Positions 23,057 through 34,928 of a DNA stretch of 64,000 nt are shown here, in pieces (position 1 is the first letter of the stretch; each line of letters begins with the position of its first letter). Source of the DNA: Trichaptum fuscoviolaceum (lineage: Eukaryota > Basidiomycota > Agaricomycetes > Hymenochaetales > Trichaptaceae); assembly GCA_910574455.1 (NCBI GenBank), contig CAJSYZ010000003.1, positions 2,480,001 through 2,544,000 of the forward strand. The letters are read 5' to 3'. The position numbers and the translations under genes are program-made. The notes below the pieces were generated by a model that worked only from the letters and a program-made list of their open reading frames with translations, was not told the DNA's origin and did not search any database.

Positions 23057-24070
23057 AAATGGGACAGTCACGTATGTTTTGCACAAGTCTATATGTCATA
23101 AGCACCCTCTGACATGCTCGTGTGCTACAGCATCTCAGTTTATGGACGACCTGGAACGGCGTTCCAACTGTACGTGGCAGATGCTTTATGTTCCAATTCC
23201 TAGATGTGATGCTAATTAATAATCATTTGATTCGCGTCTTACAGTCAATGCAAGTGAGTTGGAGCGCCTGAAGAAACGGTTCATGAAGCTTGACAGGCAA
23301 GTCCGAGTCGCCTGGTTCATCTCGGCGTCTCTACTCTATCCCTTTCGTTGCGTTGCGATATCTAACGCATATATCTGTTGACAGTGATGGATCGGGATCA
23401 ATCGACCGACAGGAGTTCCTGCAAATCCCGCAAATTGCCAACAATCCGCTCGCAGGACGTATGATAGCCATCTTCGATGAAGAGTACGTCTCCCTTGTTT
23501 TTCTTACAGCTTGCGCGATTAACGACGAGGCTGATCCAATACCAACTTTAATCTGTAGTGGTGGAGGAACAGTGGATTTTCAAGAATTTGTTGGTGGTCT
23601 GAGTGCATTTAGCAGCAGAGGAGGCCGAGAAGAGAAGCTGAGATGTATGTTGTCTTTATATTTCACCACTTTCTTTAATTTAGAAACTGAATTAATATCC
23701 CACAGTCGCATTCAAAGTGTATGATATGGACCGTGATGGTTTCATCTCCAACGGTGAGCTGTTCTTAGTGTTAAAGATGATGGTGGGCAGTAATTTGAAG
23801 GTACGGAAACTTATGTCCGAAGGTTAAATGTTTAAGATCGAGTATTGACTTATATCATAGGACCACCAACTACAACAAATCGTTGACAAAACGATCATGG
23901 AGGCTGATAAGGATGGAGATGGCAAGCTCAGCTTTGAGGAGTTTGCCATGATGGTCTCGAACACGGTGAGATATAGCCGTTCCTCAGGCATGCTGAAGCA
24001 CTTGCTGACTGTTCTCGGTTTGCGAATCTAGGATATCGTGAAGCAAATGACTCTGGAGGACCTTTTCTGA
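23057..24070 (+). CDS. CNB1: Calcineurin regulatory subunit B
   Basis: Eight exons (23057-23069, 23131-23169, 23245-23296, 23385-23483, 23559-23644, 23706-23800, 23861-23965, 24032-24070) give 175 aa. The start MGQSPSQF has a glycine at position 2, as needed for N-myristoylation. Four EF-hand loops are complete: [12 protein letters not shown] (34-45), [12 protein letters not shown] (66-77), [12 protein letters not shown] (103-114), and [12 protein letters not shown] (144-155). The ending [12 protein letters not shown] is the calcineurin B signature. It binds calcium and the catalytic A subunit of the Ser/Thr phosphatase. The intron inside loop 1 (23297-23384) begins GCAAGT, not GT, and restores the Asp-Ser-Asp of the loop. 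Confidence 0.97.
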
Positions 24071-25511
24071 AGCCAGACAGCTATCTTTCAACTTCTAGGC
24101 TCACATCATACGATTCACACGGAACCATGACCCTACTAGCTGCTATCCGACCGTCGCTCTGCCGGCTGGATCGATACCTCGCACAATACGCATACCTCAC
24201 CCTCCCTTTTCCCCCGTCCCATTCATTCAGCCTCCCATCGATGATCCGCCCTTCATTTCTCGATACCTGCTTATCGCCATCGCCTCCCTCATCGCAATCC
24301 TCACTTTCCTTCTTCTCTCAACCGGAGGCGCACGCACGTCGTTTCTCCCTCCCTCTTTCCTATCTGTCCGTGTCCGTCACCTCTGACCAACTTTTTCTCC
24401 GATTCTCGCTCTCGTTCTGCCTTAGGGTTCCCTGTGTATATATTATCGTGTAATACACATGTACGGGTAAAACAAAGCAGACGACTGCTTCCTTCAGAGT
24501 CTATGCAAGTGACGACACGAGTGTGCCCTGACCCCTATTCCCGATCAACCCTTATCAGCCTTCAGCCTAAAAGCTTCCATGCCCTTACGATCCTAGTGAA
24601 GAAGCGAAAACAAAATTGAAGGACCCGCTTTTGGCGCTCTCGGAAGATCTGCCACTGTCAAGCTACTGTGCGTATACGGTATGTGGTCTTTTAAGCCGGC
24701 GCGCATGGTGGTGTACTTGACCGGAAGCTGCCTATCTGCATCATTGCTGCATCTCGGGCCTTGTTCTGCATGCATTCTTTAGTGAAGGCTCATGATCTAA
24801 TCATAATGTCGGTGATTTAGATCGACGAATGGGTTCTCCACTCAATTCGATTCGAGTTGGACATCTATGCATGCATTGGTATTGGCATGGTATCTTGGGC
24901 ACTAGAAGCCTCTCGCCTCTCTTCCGAATCAATTTCCTTTCGGTATGTACCCCGCACTTCCAGGCCCTGCTTGCTGTGGACATGGGGCTAGCAATGTGCG
25001 TGATTGACGTGCGTGTGGGACATGCATGTTCATAAGGAGAAGTGCAAATCCGCAAAGACGGCTCAGGACATAGCACCACCGGTGTTTTACCCCACTTGAA
25101 TCGTGCCTCTCACTGTGCGTGATGGCCTGTACTGCGATCCGGATGGCGTACATGCACACGAGAAAGTTCGAACGAGCGAGGCCCGGCTCTCATGCTTTCA
25201 GCTCTCAAAGTGTATTACTTTCAGATCCGGATCCAAACTATATGCTATAGCTATGCATACGCAGGCAGACAAAAGGAAGGCTTGCTATACTTATATACGC
25301 GATTATAACACACCGCTGTCGGACAATGTAGCACATTGCATCTATATGTCATGGTCCGACTCCGCGCGCTTCGATTCTCATGCTATGTGTATGACGGCAG
25401 TTCTCCATTCAATTAGAGCACATTTCATTCAATTCTCGACATCCTCTTTCAAATGAATTCATCTTCTAAATCGTTAAAGTTATAGACACGCACACTAGCG
25501 AGTTGTATGTA

Positions 25512-25928
25512 TTACTGCGAAGCATCGAAGTCCATAAATAAGAAAATAAACATACCCGGTGGTGTCCATGGTCCCAAGGCTACATATGTACCAATCCCTA
25601 TATTGCTTCGAATACTGAATTTCTCACTTGAGTGCCAAGAAATGGGCATCCGAAGTGGGAGGTTCAAGTTCAATGCCGCAGAGCGCGGATCTTCAGTCAA
25701 CAAAACAGTTCTGCTCTCTAGCACAAAATGAGATCCGGAAGGAAAAGAAGGAACTTCGCTAGCCAAGGTCACCCCGCTGCCTAGCAAGTCGTAGTGCTCT
25801 GGAAGCTCCCGGGCCAGAAGTGGCATGGGCATGCATGTCTTCCATCTTACACCGCAGTTGTACAAGTGCAAAGTACCGTAGTCCCTTGGTCCGCAAGTTG
25901 AAGGTGCATGTCGACGATCACGATTCAT
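25512..25928 (-). CDS. Orphan open reading frame, 138 aa, doubtful
   Basis: An ATG-initiated frame beginning MNRDRRHAPSTCGPRDYG and ending MFIFLFMDFDASQ. It has no motif or signal peptide that I recognise. Its ATG overlaps by four bases (ATGA) the stop of a 56-codon frame starting MEHRPTFRTSF (first base at 26096), which itself lies downstream of a TATATAG element on the minus strand. Stacked frames could mean one spliced gene, but I cannot find a convincing intron. May be chance. Confidence 0.2.
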   Translation of the reverse strand: MNRDRRHAPSTCGPRDYGTLHLYNCGVRWKTCMPMPLLARELPEHYDLLGSGVTLASEVPSFPSGSHFVLESRTVLLTEDPRSAALNLNLPLRMPISWHSSEKFSIRSNIGIGTYVALGPWTPPGMFIFLFMDFDASQ

Positions 25929-27062
25929 GAATGCGTGTCACCCGACTTTAATGATTCGTATTCATGTCCGGATCCCAGCGTAAGAAGCAGAAAGCCAAGT
26001 ACTAGCATCGAAGATCCCCCCACATCCAGCACGTACCCGAGTCCGACGTGAGGTTTGTATGCGAATGAAGTTCGAAAGGTTGGTCGGTGTTCCATTGCAA
26101 CAGCGGGCGAAGCCTTCGGATGATGACACGTAGCGCTATATACACAACGCGGCGCGCACGGATGATGCTCATGAAAACCTATAACTAGTCGTAGAACACG
26201 CAACGTAGAAGAATATCATTGATGGTGTGAATTGAGCAGCGGGGTGATGAGGCCGGTGATATGTATCTCTATGTACCCAACTCGTTGCATCAGCGTACAT
26301 CCGCATACAATCGGGTAAGAATAGGAAAAGTACAGAACAGTGGCTTAGTGTACATAGTACATAACGAAGAGAACAAAGTACAATGTTAGTTCGGAGCGCA
26401 AAGAGTACAAATCGAGATAAACAAATAAACGTCACAGTGGAAGAAAGTGCGATGAACAAAGATGTTTGTGAAAGGGAATGCGCAATAATTTACGAAGTGT
26501 CCAAGCGGCGTGTCATGGCATTGAAGGAGACGCTGATGATGAATGGTGGTAAGGGCGCGTTGAGAAGTCATGTAATGGGTCTTGGGTGGCATCCCGGCGG
26601 ACAATAGCAATTTCATCCTACTTCATCAACCAAGACGTCCGACAAGTGATCCGTCGCAACACGTCCAAGCACAGCCAATGATAGAGTGCGCAAGGCTCTG
26701 ACACTCCGTAGATCTGCAAAGGGGCATTGGCAGGGAAAGTCTCACCGCACCGGAGGTCGTCCCCAACTCCCGCACAACACAGTGATCGACCGTCAATACA
26801 CCAACCGTCGCCACCGTCAAAATCCTATCGCCACGACAGCAAAGACGATCAAGGGCAACGTACGAACAGCGCCGAGATCTGGAGATGCAGGGTAGCGAGC
26901 GGGGGACAGGAACGATATGATGTGAATGACGGTATTCGGCGCAGTAGGAGTGGAGACGATGGCGGACACGTTGGTGACTCCGAAAGGTAGGGGCACAATC
27001 ACAAGGCAACCGACGGTGGGGGTGAGATGACCACTAGGGGAATAGCAGCGATAGCGAGAGGA

Positions 27063-27494
27063 TCACATATCAGAAAAAATAAGGGCAATAAGTCTAAGAT
27101 TCCCGCATCGCCGGGTAAAACAATTGAATGGAGTTATGATCAGAGAGTGTTGATGAGGAGCGCCGGCATGAATGATGAAGGTCGGACAAAATTGTGAGAT
27201 CATTTCATAAAGTCGAATTCGTGATGTCGAGAGGGGTGATGGCAGATGTCGGAGTATATGCATGGTAATGGAACGTAGAAACCGAAACGAAACTGGTAGT
27301 TGATTATACGGGTTTTGGCGTGGAAAAGGGTGTCGTCTATGGTGCAATGCTGGAGAAGAGAGCTCAAGAAACCGATACGGAAGTAAGAGTTGAAGACGGA
27401 AATGCTGAGGGTGTGGATTTCCGCGGGCTTCGCCGTGTATGGTGAAAGGGAGGGAGACGAGGAGAAGGAACAGGAACGCAAGAGGAGAGTGCAT
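27063..27494 (-). CDS. Orphan frame, possible small secreted protein (143 aa), doubtful
   Basis: Begins MHSPLAFLFLLLVSLPFTIHG, a good signal-peptide shape (short N-region, long hydrophobic core, small residues before a possible cut near residue 21-22). The rest is histidine/proline/arginine-rich with three cysteines and no known domain. The frame stays open for about 200 codons upstream of this ATG too, which is long for the local base composition. No intron support. A lineage-specific secreted protein is possible; chance is not excluded. Confidence 0.28.
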   Translation of the reverse strand: MHSPLAFLFLLLVSLPFTIHGEARGNPHPQHFRLQLLLPYRFLELSSPALHHRRHPFPRQNPYNQLPVSFRFLRSITMHILRHLPSPLSTSRIRLYEMISQFCPTFIIHAGAPHQHSLIITPFNCFTRRCGNLRLIALIFSDM

Positions 27495-27765
27495 GATGCC
27501 GCGAAGGAAGCCGGTGTATGCGCATTCAATTGAGTGATCTAAAGGGGGAGCGTCTTCTTGACGTACAGCAGACCGTATAGCGAGCGTGGGTGATAATACA
27601 AGCCGCCGGGAGCGGGAGACGCACACTTGGACACCTAAGATGCCCAAATCCGCCGAGGTCCATTCAGTGCGTCCTCTCACACCAAACGCGAAGAACGTTC
27701 TTCCTGCTTCCTAGCACACAGCTCCAAGCGGAACTCGTACGCATCCTAGAATAATATGCGCAGAA

Positions 27766-28592
27766 TCACGCGTCGATGCCCCCCGCAGCAATGTACCGTG
27801 GGCGTGTCGCGTCCATAGGCAGCGTCCCAAACGCGCCGCCGACGGAATTTGCGTTGGCCTGCGCGTGCGCCGAAAAGAACGGCGAGTGCTGCGAGGGCCT
27901 TCCCAGCTGTGCGAAGAGCGAGTTTTGGACGGCCGGGACATGCGCCTGACGACTCGCCGCTTCGGCGGCTGCATAGAAGGGGTCTGAAGATGCGAAGGTG
28001 GATGCGGTGGGAGAAGTGGAGAAATACTCTGCGTCTGAGTTTCGATGGGCGTGCCGGTTGCTGCTCGACGACTGCGAATGCGCATGGGTGTAAGAGGTGG
28101 ATTCTGAGCGGTATCGCATGGGCGAGGATGCTCCCGAGTAGCCCGAGAACCCGGAATCGACGAGCTGCTCAACTGCATATTCATCGTCGGCCTCCATATC
28201 CTCCTCTGCGATCATCTCCCTCTCCCCATACTGGTCGCCGTACGCAGACGTGCTGCGCCGCGAGTTCATGCTGGCAGAGCTGGAGCTCCTGCTCCTGCGA
28301 TGCTCGTGTACAGACCAGTTCGCGAAGGTCGTCGACGGGGTGCGAGCGGTGGGCGTAGTGCATGGCGCGTAGGCATCGCGGTGTGAGGTCGAGGCGGATG
28401 CCCATTGTTGTTGCTGTTGTTGCTGTAGAAACACTTGCTGAAGTTGTGCCTTTGATTGCAAAAATTAGATACACAAAGAAAAATAGCATAGAGTCGGGTG
28501 GCACATACACGGACGTCCTGGAGGTCGATGGCCTCCTGGTTAATGTGGTTTGAGGAGAGAGAGGCAACGAGGTCGTCTACGGTGTACGACAT
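27766..28592 (-). CDS. Serine/glutamine-rich protein of unknown function, 255 aa
   Basis: Two exons (28509-28592 and 27766-28449). Exon 1 encodes MSYTVDDLVASLSSNHI and EAIDLQDVR; the intron (GTATGT...AAAG) is in phase. Exon 2 begins AQLQQVFLQQQQQQQW, then a serine/arginine patch (RRSRSSSSASMNSRRS), an acidic segment (MIAEEDMEADDEYAVEQLVD), and a tail ending GTLPMDATRPRYIAAGGIDA. The first 40 residues look like a conserved amphipathic helix module; the rest is disordered. Clean splice sites, steady codon use and a leader upstream support a real gene. No family recognised. It may be a regulatory or RNP-associated protein, judging only by composition. Confidence 0.7.
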
Positions 28593-31500
28593 GGTTGTAT
28601 TCGCGGTCGCTGTGTGCTGTAATGTAGGGGAGGGGGCGCGCTGATGGATACTGGGAGAGGGGAGGGGAAGGGAAAGATGAGGACGGGGAGTGCAGGATAC
28701 GTCTTTAAAGGCTTGAAAGGCTAATATCGAGGAAAGTGGTAGACCTGCCTCCGGGGTCCTGGCTGAGCACACGGGCCGGGGATGTACCGGGTAAGAGCGC
28801 GTTCCGAGTCCGTCTACAGCCCTCTTCATCTTCGATCCACTGTCAGTTGTGCTCCCGACAACATTTTCTTTTCATCTCCGTCTTTCTTTATTTCCGTTCA
28901 TTCTGAATAATTCCAAAGTCTCCTGCGACGTGCGCCATGCAAGCTCCGAGGGGAGAAGGGCTCGTGCAGGCAGCCTCGGATCCTGACACCGACAGACGCG
29001 CAAGAGACAGTTACAGTGCGACAGCCGTATAGGCTCCTTGCATTTCAATAGGACGTTTGTTACTCACAATGGACGAGAGACGCCCAAGATTCGACGCAGA
29101 CTAAGATCTCATCAATTGCGTCGGGTCAGTACTACTCCTTAAGGGGCCTGGGCGTCAAATGGACAGACAGGCCTTGTTGTCTTCCAAGGTTAGACTACAA
29201 TCTAAGCTACCGTCCTCAAACTCTCTCTCATCGCCATCTTCGACTGGGCTCGCTTTGTTTCACCCCGACTGTGGCCCCTTCCCCGTGTTTTCTTCGATCG
29301 TGCTTGTCTTATTCCACACTGCACTCATGATTTCCGCTTTCTGGTTTTGGCGCTAAAACCTCTATCACTATGTACCGTGCCTTGGTACTCTTCTGCCTTT
29401 GCAGGAGAGAACTCTGTATGTCATAAAAATTCCCCGAATCTCCGAGGTCAGCTCCAAGGTACCATGCTCGGCCTGCGGACTCGCAGACTCGCACCAATGA
29501 CATGGCAAGTTTGTCTTTCGTCAATCTATTCGCAAACAATGGCCATTACAGTATGTTCTTGATTCTATACAATGACCAGTATCGTACTATGGACTTGATC
29601 CGAGTCAACACCTCCGGCCCCATCGCAATCGGTGCTATATACGTCACAGCGATCTCACGAACTATCGTATGCCATCTCGACAGCAAACTGCGTGATCTTT
29701 GTGTACCCCCTTCGATTCTCTAAATATTGCAGTAGCCGCGGCACACTCGACGGACGACGAGCACTCGACTTCGAATCGGTTTCCTAATTGCGAATACACC
29801 TTCGCTATCTGACCGGATAGTCTTCTGGCTACAAGGACCGCTTGGTATGACTTAAGTATCTGCGCCACAAAGCTCTCAAGACTCTTCTATGCTATTGTAA
29901 CAACGCGCCCTCACAAGTCGCCCTCGGGATCTGTCTAAACTTGTACTCACATGTCTATGTATAGAATCCGGGGACGAAGAAGGCGATAACTTGACCGCGG
30001 ATTAATGAAAGGTACGCAGAACAAGGCAACACACCGTGACTGCGGACGCGCATCGCGTTGTCCTTGGCTCGTGTTGCAGTACTCGACTTCCCCGAATACA
30101 CCGCGGCGAGCCCAAGTGCTCTGCATTTAAGGACTTCTGTTCTCGTACTTGAATATGGCCGGACTCTGGAAAACGTTTTTGCGTGCGCCTACTCCTCCGA
30201 ACGCGGCTCTCGCAGATTGCTACGGACTACATGCACTTATATCGTGATTACAGAAGTTTCTCCGTTCCGCATATTTTTTCGTATCTTTTCTCTCACAATT
30301 TCACCAGCCATGCATAGGGATTAACGCCGTCGAGTTACTCAGAACACGCAAGAGATTCGTCATCGCTGACGGGGTCCTCCAGACCGGCGACGCTCCCGAG
30401 TCTGTGTTTTCTCGAGGCGAGGCGAAGGAAGGGCGGAGAGATCGACGCGGTGGGCTGGGACCGGAGAGCGCTAAGCCCGGCCGGGCGATCGGAAGTCCGG
30501 CGCAGGCGACCCGAGCTCGATGCGACGCTGTTATCTGTCGCGCGTACGACTCGGGCAAACTCGGGATAGTAGGCTCCAGTCTCTATCGGCCTCGAGTGAG
30601 CAGTAAAGGGATCTGTGAAACATCAGCGGTCGAGCACCAGGCTCACTTGTTTGGCATTCATCTGCATACGTGCAGCACGACCGTGCGGTGTCTCAGCTTT
30701 CATTTCATTTGAAGAACTGTATCCGGAGGGCAGAGTTACATATGCGTCTTAGCGTTCAGATCTGGAGTCGAGACCAGCGATATCCACCAAGCTAACTCTT
30801 TCATATGATTGTCGACCGTCCCGCAAAAGCTACAGCACGCTCACGTTCGCGGAGGCGTTTTGCATATCGGGTCGTTCAATTACGGTCCGGACATGGCGAA
30901 TGAGTCACTGCTTGCGCTAATGTACAGGTTTGAGGAGAGATGGTAAATAGTTCTGGCTGTAAAGTACTGCATGCTAAGTGATGGTCGAACCACCACCGCG
31001 GCGCTACAGAGAAGAAGGTTGTAATAAGTTCAACTAGCTATAGAAGTTTTACCTTCCGCACACTGCACTGGATGGCCACGTCAATGATGTTGTGAACGCA
31101 AGTCTCCCTCGAGAGCTCTAATCTTGTAGACCCAGGAACATCGACGTCAAGCCGCGGACGAAGCTCGATCTCAAGAGAACTCTGCACTCACAGGACCAAA
31201 ATACGCGTAGATTCGAAGACAGTCATTAAAACAAGCATGCGAAATGCTAAAACAGACAGCGCTCTACGCAAGTACAACTGCCACCTCATCGACGCCTGGG
31301 ATCCCGTCAGTGGTGTCAATGCACGAGGCCGAGGACGGAAGGAAGACACAGAAGACGCGGAAGTCGCGAGAGAGACGGAGGTCGAGGAAGAAGATGGATG
31401 GGACGACGACGGACGGACAGATGATGGATGTGCGGACGGACAGTGATGACGTGGTGGGCGAAGCTGAAAACCTTCTACTGTTGCACAAGTGCAGAGCACT

Positions 31501-32372
31501 ACAAAGCCGAGGAAGAAGGTGTTGGCTGCTCGCTCGTAATGTGAGATTTTCATAATAGCCAGGTTTCCTGATTAACGAAGGACAACGCGGGGACGACGAA
31601 TCCGGAATCTAAAGAAAGAGAACCAACGTTCGGTCTGATGAATACTAAAAGCATCAGCCACAGTTGCATCCCCCTTGTCCTTTCTCATCCGTGACCGAGG
31701 AGAAAGAATAACATCGGACATCGTCAACAGGCACAGAACCGCCTGAACAACAGAAGGCCGAGAAGCCTCAAGCCAAGGTGTGCGTGAGCGCATCACGAAG
31801 CCATCTTAGAAGCAAGAGTCCCGGTCTTCAAACGATTCTCGACTCCCCAAGTCCAAGTTTCCTCTGGCGAGCGGGCGTTTTTGTCTCGAAGTTGTCTTCT
31901 CAAATCGACCACGACGTGTAGATCATCACAACTCCGCGGTATGCTTGATCGGACATATACCAGGATTAGCAGCCAATAATCCTGGCTCGAGTTATGTGCT
32001 GGTGTCCGGGGATGCAGCTTGCCAAGCTTTGACTGCCGGATCTTCGACCGAAGTTCATGAAAGCCCTCCGGTCTGGACAAGCATCGAATTAGACACTAAA
32101 CCCCGTACTTCATCACCCCTCCCTCTCTCCTCCAATTACCCTCAGCCCTAGCTCCAAGAGATCGTCGATGGAAACCGCCCTTGTCCGATCGTATCGTAAT
32201 CCAATCGCCTCGCCGTCATCGCCATCCTACAGACATCACACACACTTTCCTTTCCAGTCCTCTGTTTTTCGTTCTTCATTTGCTCAGAACTGACAAGGCG
32301 CAAATCCAGAGCTCCGTTCATACAGCCCCGAAGACGGGCTGGGAACGGAGAAGGGTTGAGGGATGGTCCCTC
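28593..32372. other. Gene-poor region, 3.8 kb
   Basis: Leader and promoter of the serine/glutamine-rich gene at the left, 3' flank of IMP4 at the right. Between them are no conserved proteins. A markedly GC-rich block lies at about 30350-30560 in otherwise AT-leaning DNA. One frame with a signal-like start (31188-31553) is listed separately. Confidence 0.4.
31188..31553 (-). CDS. Orphan frame, possible secreted serine-rich protein (121 aa), doubtful
   Basis: ATG-initiated, starting MKISHYERAANTFF and then a hydrophobic core LGFVVLCTCATVEG, which could be a signal peptide. Next come histidine/proline and a serine-rich run (SSSHPSSSSTSVSLATSASS). The C-terminus is again hydrophobic (VLAFRMLVLMTVF). 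The opposite strand gives an acidic/arginine repeat-like frame, as expected for simple-sequence DNA, so the serine run may be a by-product of composition. No homology recognised and no introns needed. Confidence 0.28.
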   Translation of the reverse strand: MKISHYERAANTFFLGFVVLCTCATVEGFQLRPPRHHCPSAHPSSVRPSSSHPSSSSTSVSLATSASSVSSFRPRPRALTPLTGSQASMRWQLYLRRALSVLAFRMLVLMTVFESTRILVL

Positions 32373-33576
32373 TTACATCAACCGGCGTTTCTTCGCTGTT
32401 CGCGCATAGTGTGCGAGGACCCATTCTTTGTCGGCTGCATCCTGCTCGATTGTTCCTTGCCGGATTTCATAGGCTGGAAAGAGGGGCGTGAGTTTCGAGG
32501 TTATAAATACTCGAGAGAAATAAGACATACGCTTCATCTCAAAGCGCGGTCCAACCTCCGCAAGCTGCACTTCTTTGTGTGACGTCTTCACAAATACATG
32601 GTGCCTAAAGGAATGACATTTCATTAATATGAAAAATACTCAAACCAGGCTACAAGCACACCTGAATGAGATGAAATCGCTGTCATTCGCAAACGTCATT
32701 ACGCGCTTGCTGTCTTCCTTGGGCACGGGAAATAGGAACTTTAGGATGTCGCGTATGCGCTCCCCAAGCTTCGAGCTGAAATTCTCGAAAATGAGGTGTG
32801 GGTACTGCTCTGAAACAGTAGACGAGCGGTACGATGCGATGTCATGCCGCAGAGCGACATTGTGTAGCGACAGGTAGAGCGTCGGACCATAGGGAAAATG
32901 CGAGACGATCATTGCGTCTATAATGTATGATAAAAGTGTTCATAAAAAGTTCGAGGCGATGAATATAATAGTTGTATGAACGCACCTGGCGTTCCACGAT
33001 GTTCATGCAGCACAATCAAGTCCGTGATGTCGTTCGCGCGACACGCCTCCGCGAGCTCCTTCACGACGTAGTTTCCGCGGTTGATGCGGTGCGAGTTCGG
33101 GAATACCAGCCGCACCTCCTTCGCGAACTGGAGCAAGCGCGAGCTCGGGTCGCGCGACGTCGTGATCAGTATTTTCGGGTCCAGGATCCCCGCTCGCGCA
33201 TACTCGTTGTCGATGTGCGTCGAAGGTTCTGATGCGCATTGTTGTTATGGCGGTTGGGTATAAGGCATAGTAAATGTTCCGGTTAGAATCGATTTCTACG
33301 TGATCAGAAATTTGACGGGAAAGCGCACCAGCTTGTGCCTCGTCAAAAGGTAAGTCCTTGCCCAAACCCTTGGCTTCTTTCCTCATCTCTGTAGGCAGCT
33401 GCTTCCCGCTTGCAAGCGCATCTCGCAGTTGACGCTTGCGTTCGTATGTCTGTCGTTCCTGAGCTTCCAGAGACTTAGCGTAGACATATTGTCGACGCTC
33501 TCGGGTTTGTCGACGAAGCTATGAGTAGGGGTGTTAGTTCATGTTTCGCATGAAACAGGACATAGCACATACCATT
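32373..33576 (-). CDS. IMP4: U3 snoRNP protein Imp4 (Brix domain)
   Basis: Six exons (33574-33576, 33329-33518, 32986-33228, 32662-32917, 32531-32604, 32373-32473) give 288 aa; yeast Imp4 is 290. The first exon is only the ATG. The second gives [20 protein letters not shown], the standard Imp4 start after Met. The Brix domain holds [53 protein letters not shown], and [15 protein letters not shown]. The ending [12 protein letters not shown] is basic. It is part of the Mpp10-Imp3-Imp4 unit that pairs U3 snoRNA with the 35S pre-rRNA in the nucleolus for 18S maturation. All junctions keep frame. Confidence 0.96.
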
Positions 33577-34830
33577 TTGTTTTGATTAGAGCCAATTAGA
33601 AGACGACGTTGATACAAAACGACTGCTTCAATGGCAATGTTTTGGACTGTAGCAAAAAAAGGAGCGCAAAAATACTAGATCGGTGGTAAAGTATGAGCGT
33701 GGGAGACCTAAGTTGGCACTGTGTCTTCAAGTTTGTCTTGGACACGAAAGTAAAGGGCAATACTGCAGGATTATACAGTCAATCGAACCTCATATCTCCA
33801 TCTGATGCCTAACACTCTCTTGGCTATGCTAATAGGCGACAAAGGACCTCAACTGAGTCTCAGAAGAGAATAACATATCTATTAACCGAAGGACACGAAT
33901 CTCAGACTCATGCTCAGAGCGCGTTTTTCTCCCTCAGAGCTGTGTCACATACCTTTACTTGCTGTACTTTCTATCGTTTTGAACATTACGTTCCGGCATT
34001 CCTTCACGGTTCCGCTCACTCCTATGTGGATACAGGCATATTAAGGGCGCGTTCAGCGTCACCTACTGCGCAACCTCATTGATGTGTGGTCGGGTGCGCA
34101 CAGTTGATGCGCAGCAGATAAAAAAACAGAAGGGTGAGTAGACCTTAAGGATCAGACAACGAATATCCTCACTACGGCATTTAGTGTTCGCCATTGTTAG
34201 TCACATCTCTTGTGGGTAGACGACATAAAACTCTGGAACTCGTGAACGTAAATCATGACTGCCCATGGGTACCTCCATGATCGAGTACACATACATGTAC
34301 GTAGGACAAGTCAGCCGACGTCTCGCGAATGATTTCTTCAGTAACGATGAGGGTTTCCGTTCGTTAAGGAAATGATAGTCCGTGTTCCTTCATGATTTTG
34401 GAATGGTTCAAAGCTTATTAACTCTTCAAAGCAGAACTGTCTCGCATTGTACCAAACAAAACAAAGCATGAAGAGCAGGGTGCTATAGGACTACAAATGC
34501 TTGGATCGCAAACTCAAAACATACAGAGCATCCACAGTTATAATGGCTGAAACTATCTACAGCAACCGGTACGCGTTCACCTGTAGGGGTATCAGCCACA
34601 AGTCATAATTTCCAAGGAAGGATGCTGAATTCTTACTTTCTTTAGTCGCGAGGAAAGCAATACGCTCGGAAGAGGTGTTAACCCACCCACCATCCACCAT
34701 CCCCAGACCCATATTTTGGTCCCTGAGGGACAGCCGGTGCCGACCTAGTCCACGAATAGTCAGCCCACAGAAGAAACTGGGACAGGTTGGATAAACTCAC
34801 CAAAAGATCGACATCCGCGCAAATCTTCCC

Positions 34831-34928
34831 GAGCTGGACAGTGGGACCACCCGCGACGCTTGCTGTCCCGTAAAAGGGGTTAAGCTGCTTACCACCGTCG
34901 ACTCCACCCACTACCCACTGTCCAGCTC
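34831..34928. repeat. Duplicated unit, copy 1: hairpin with 15-bp inverted repeat
   Basis: GAGCTGGACAGTGGG at 34831-34845 is matched by its exact reverse complement at 34914-34928. Just inside the arms, CGACG/CGTCG can also pair. The wider copy (about 34600-34940) shares several further blocks with copy 2, including ACCTCTTCCGAGC on the minus strand and the AAGAAAGTAAG-like edge. Function unknown. Confidence 0.75.

Larger units (their letters stand above)
24071..27765. other. Gene-poor region, 3.7 kb, with two weak orphan frames
   Basis: The first 400 bases are the pyrimidine-rich 3' region of CNB1. The rest is mixed-composition DNA lacking any recognisable conserved protein or RNA gene. Two open frames on the minus strand (25512-25928 and 27063-27494) are listed separately with low confidence. 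I see no terminal repeats or transposase fragments. Confidence 0.4.
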
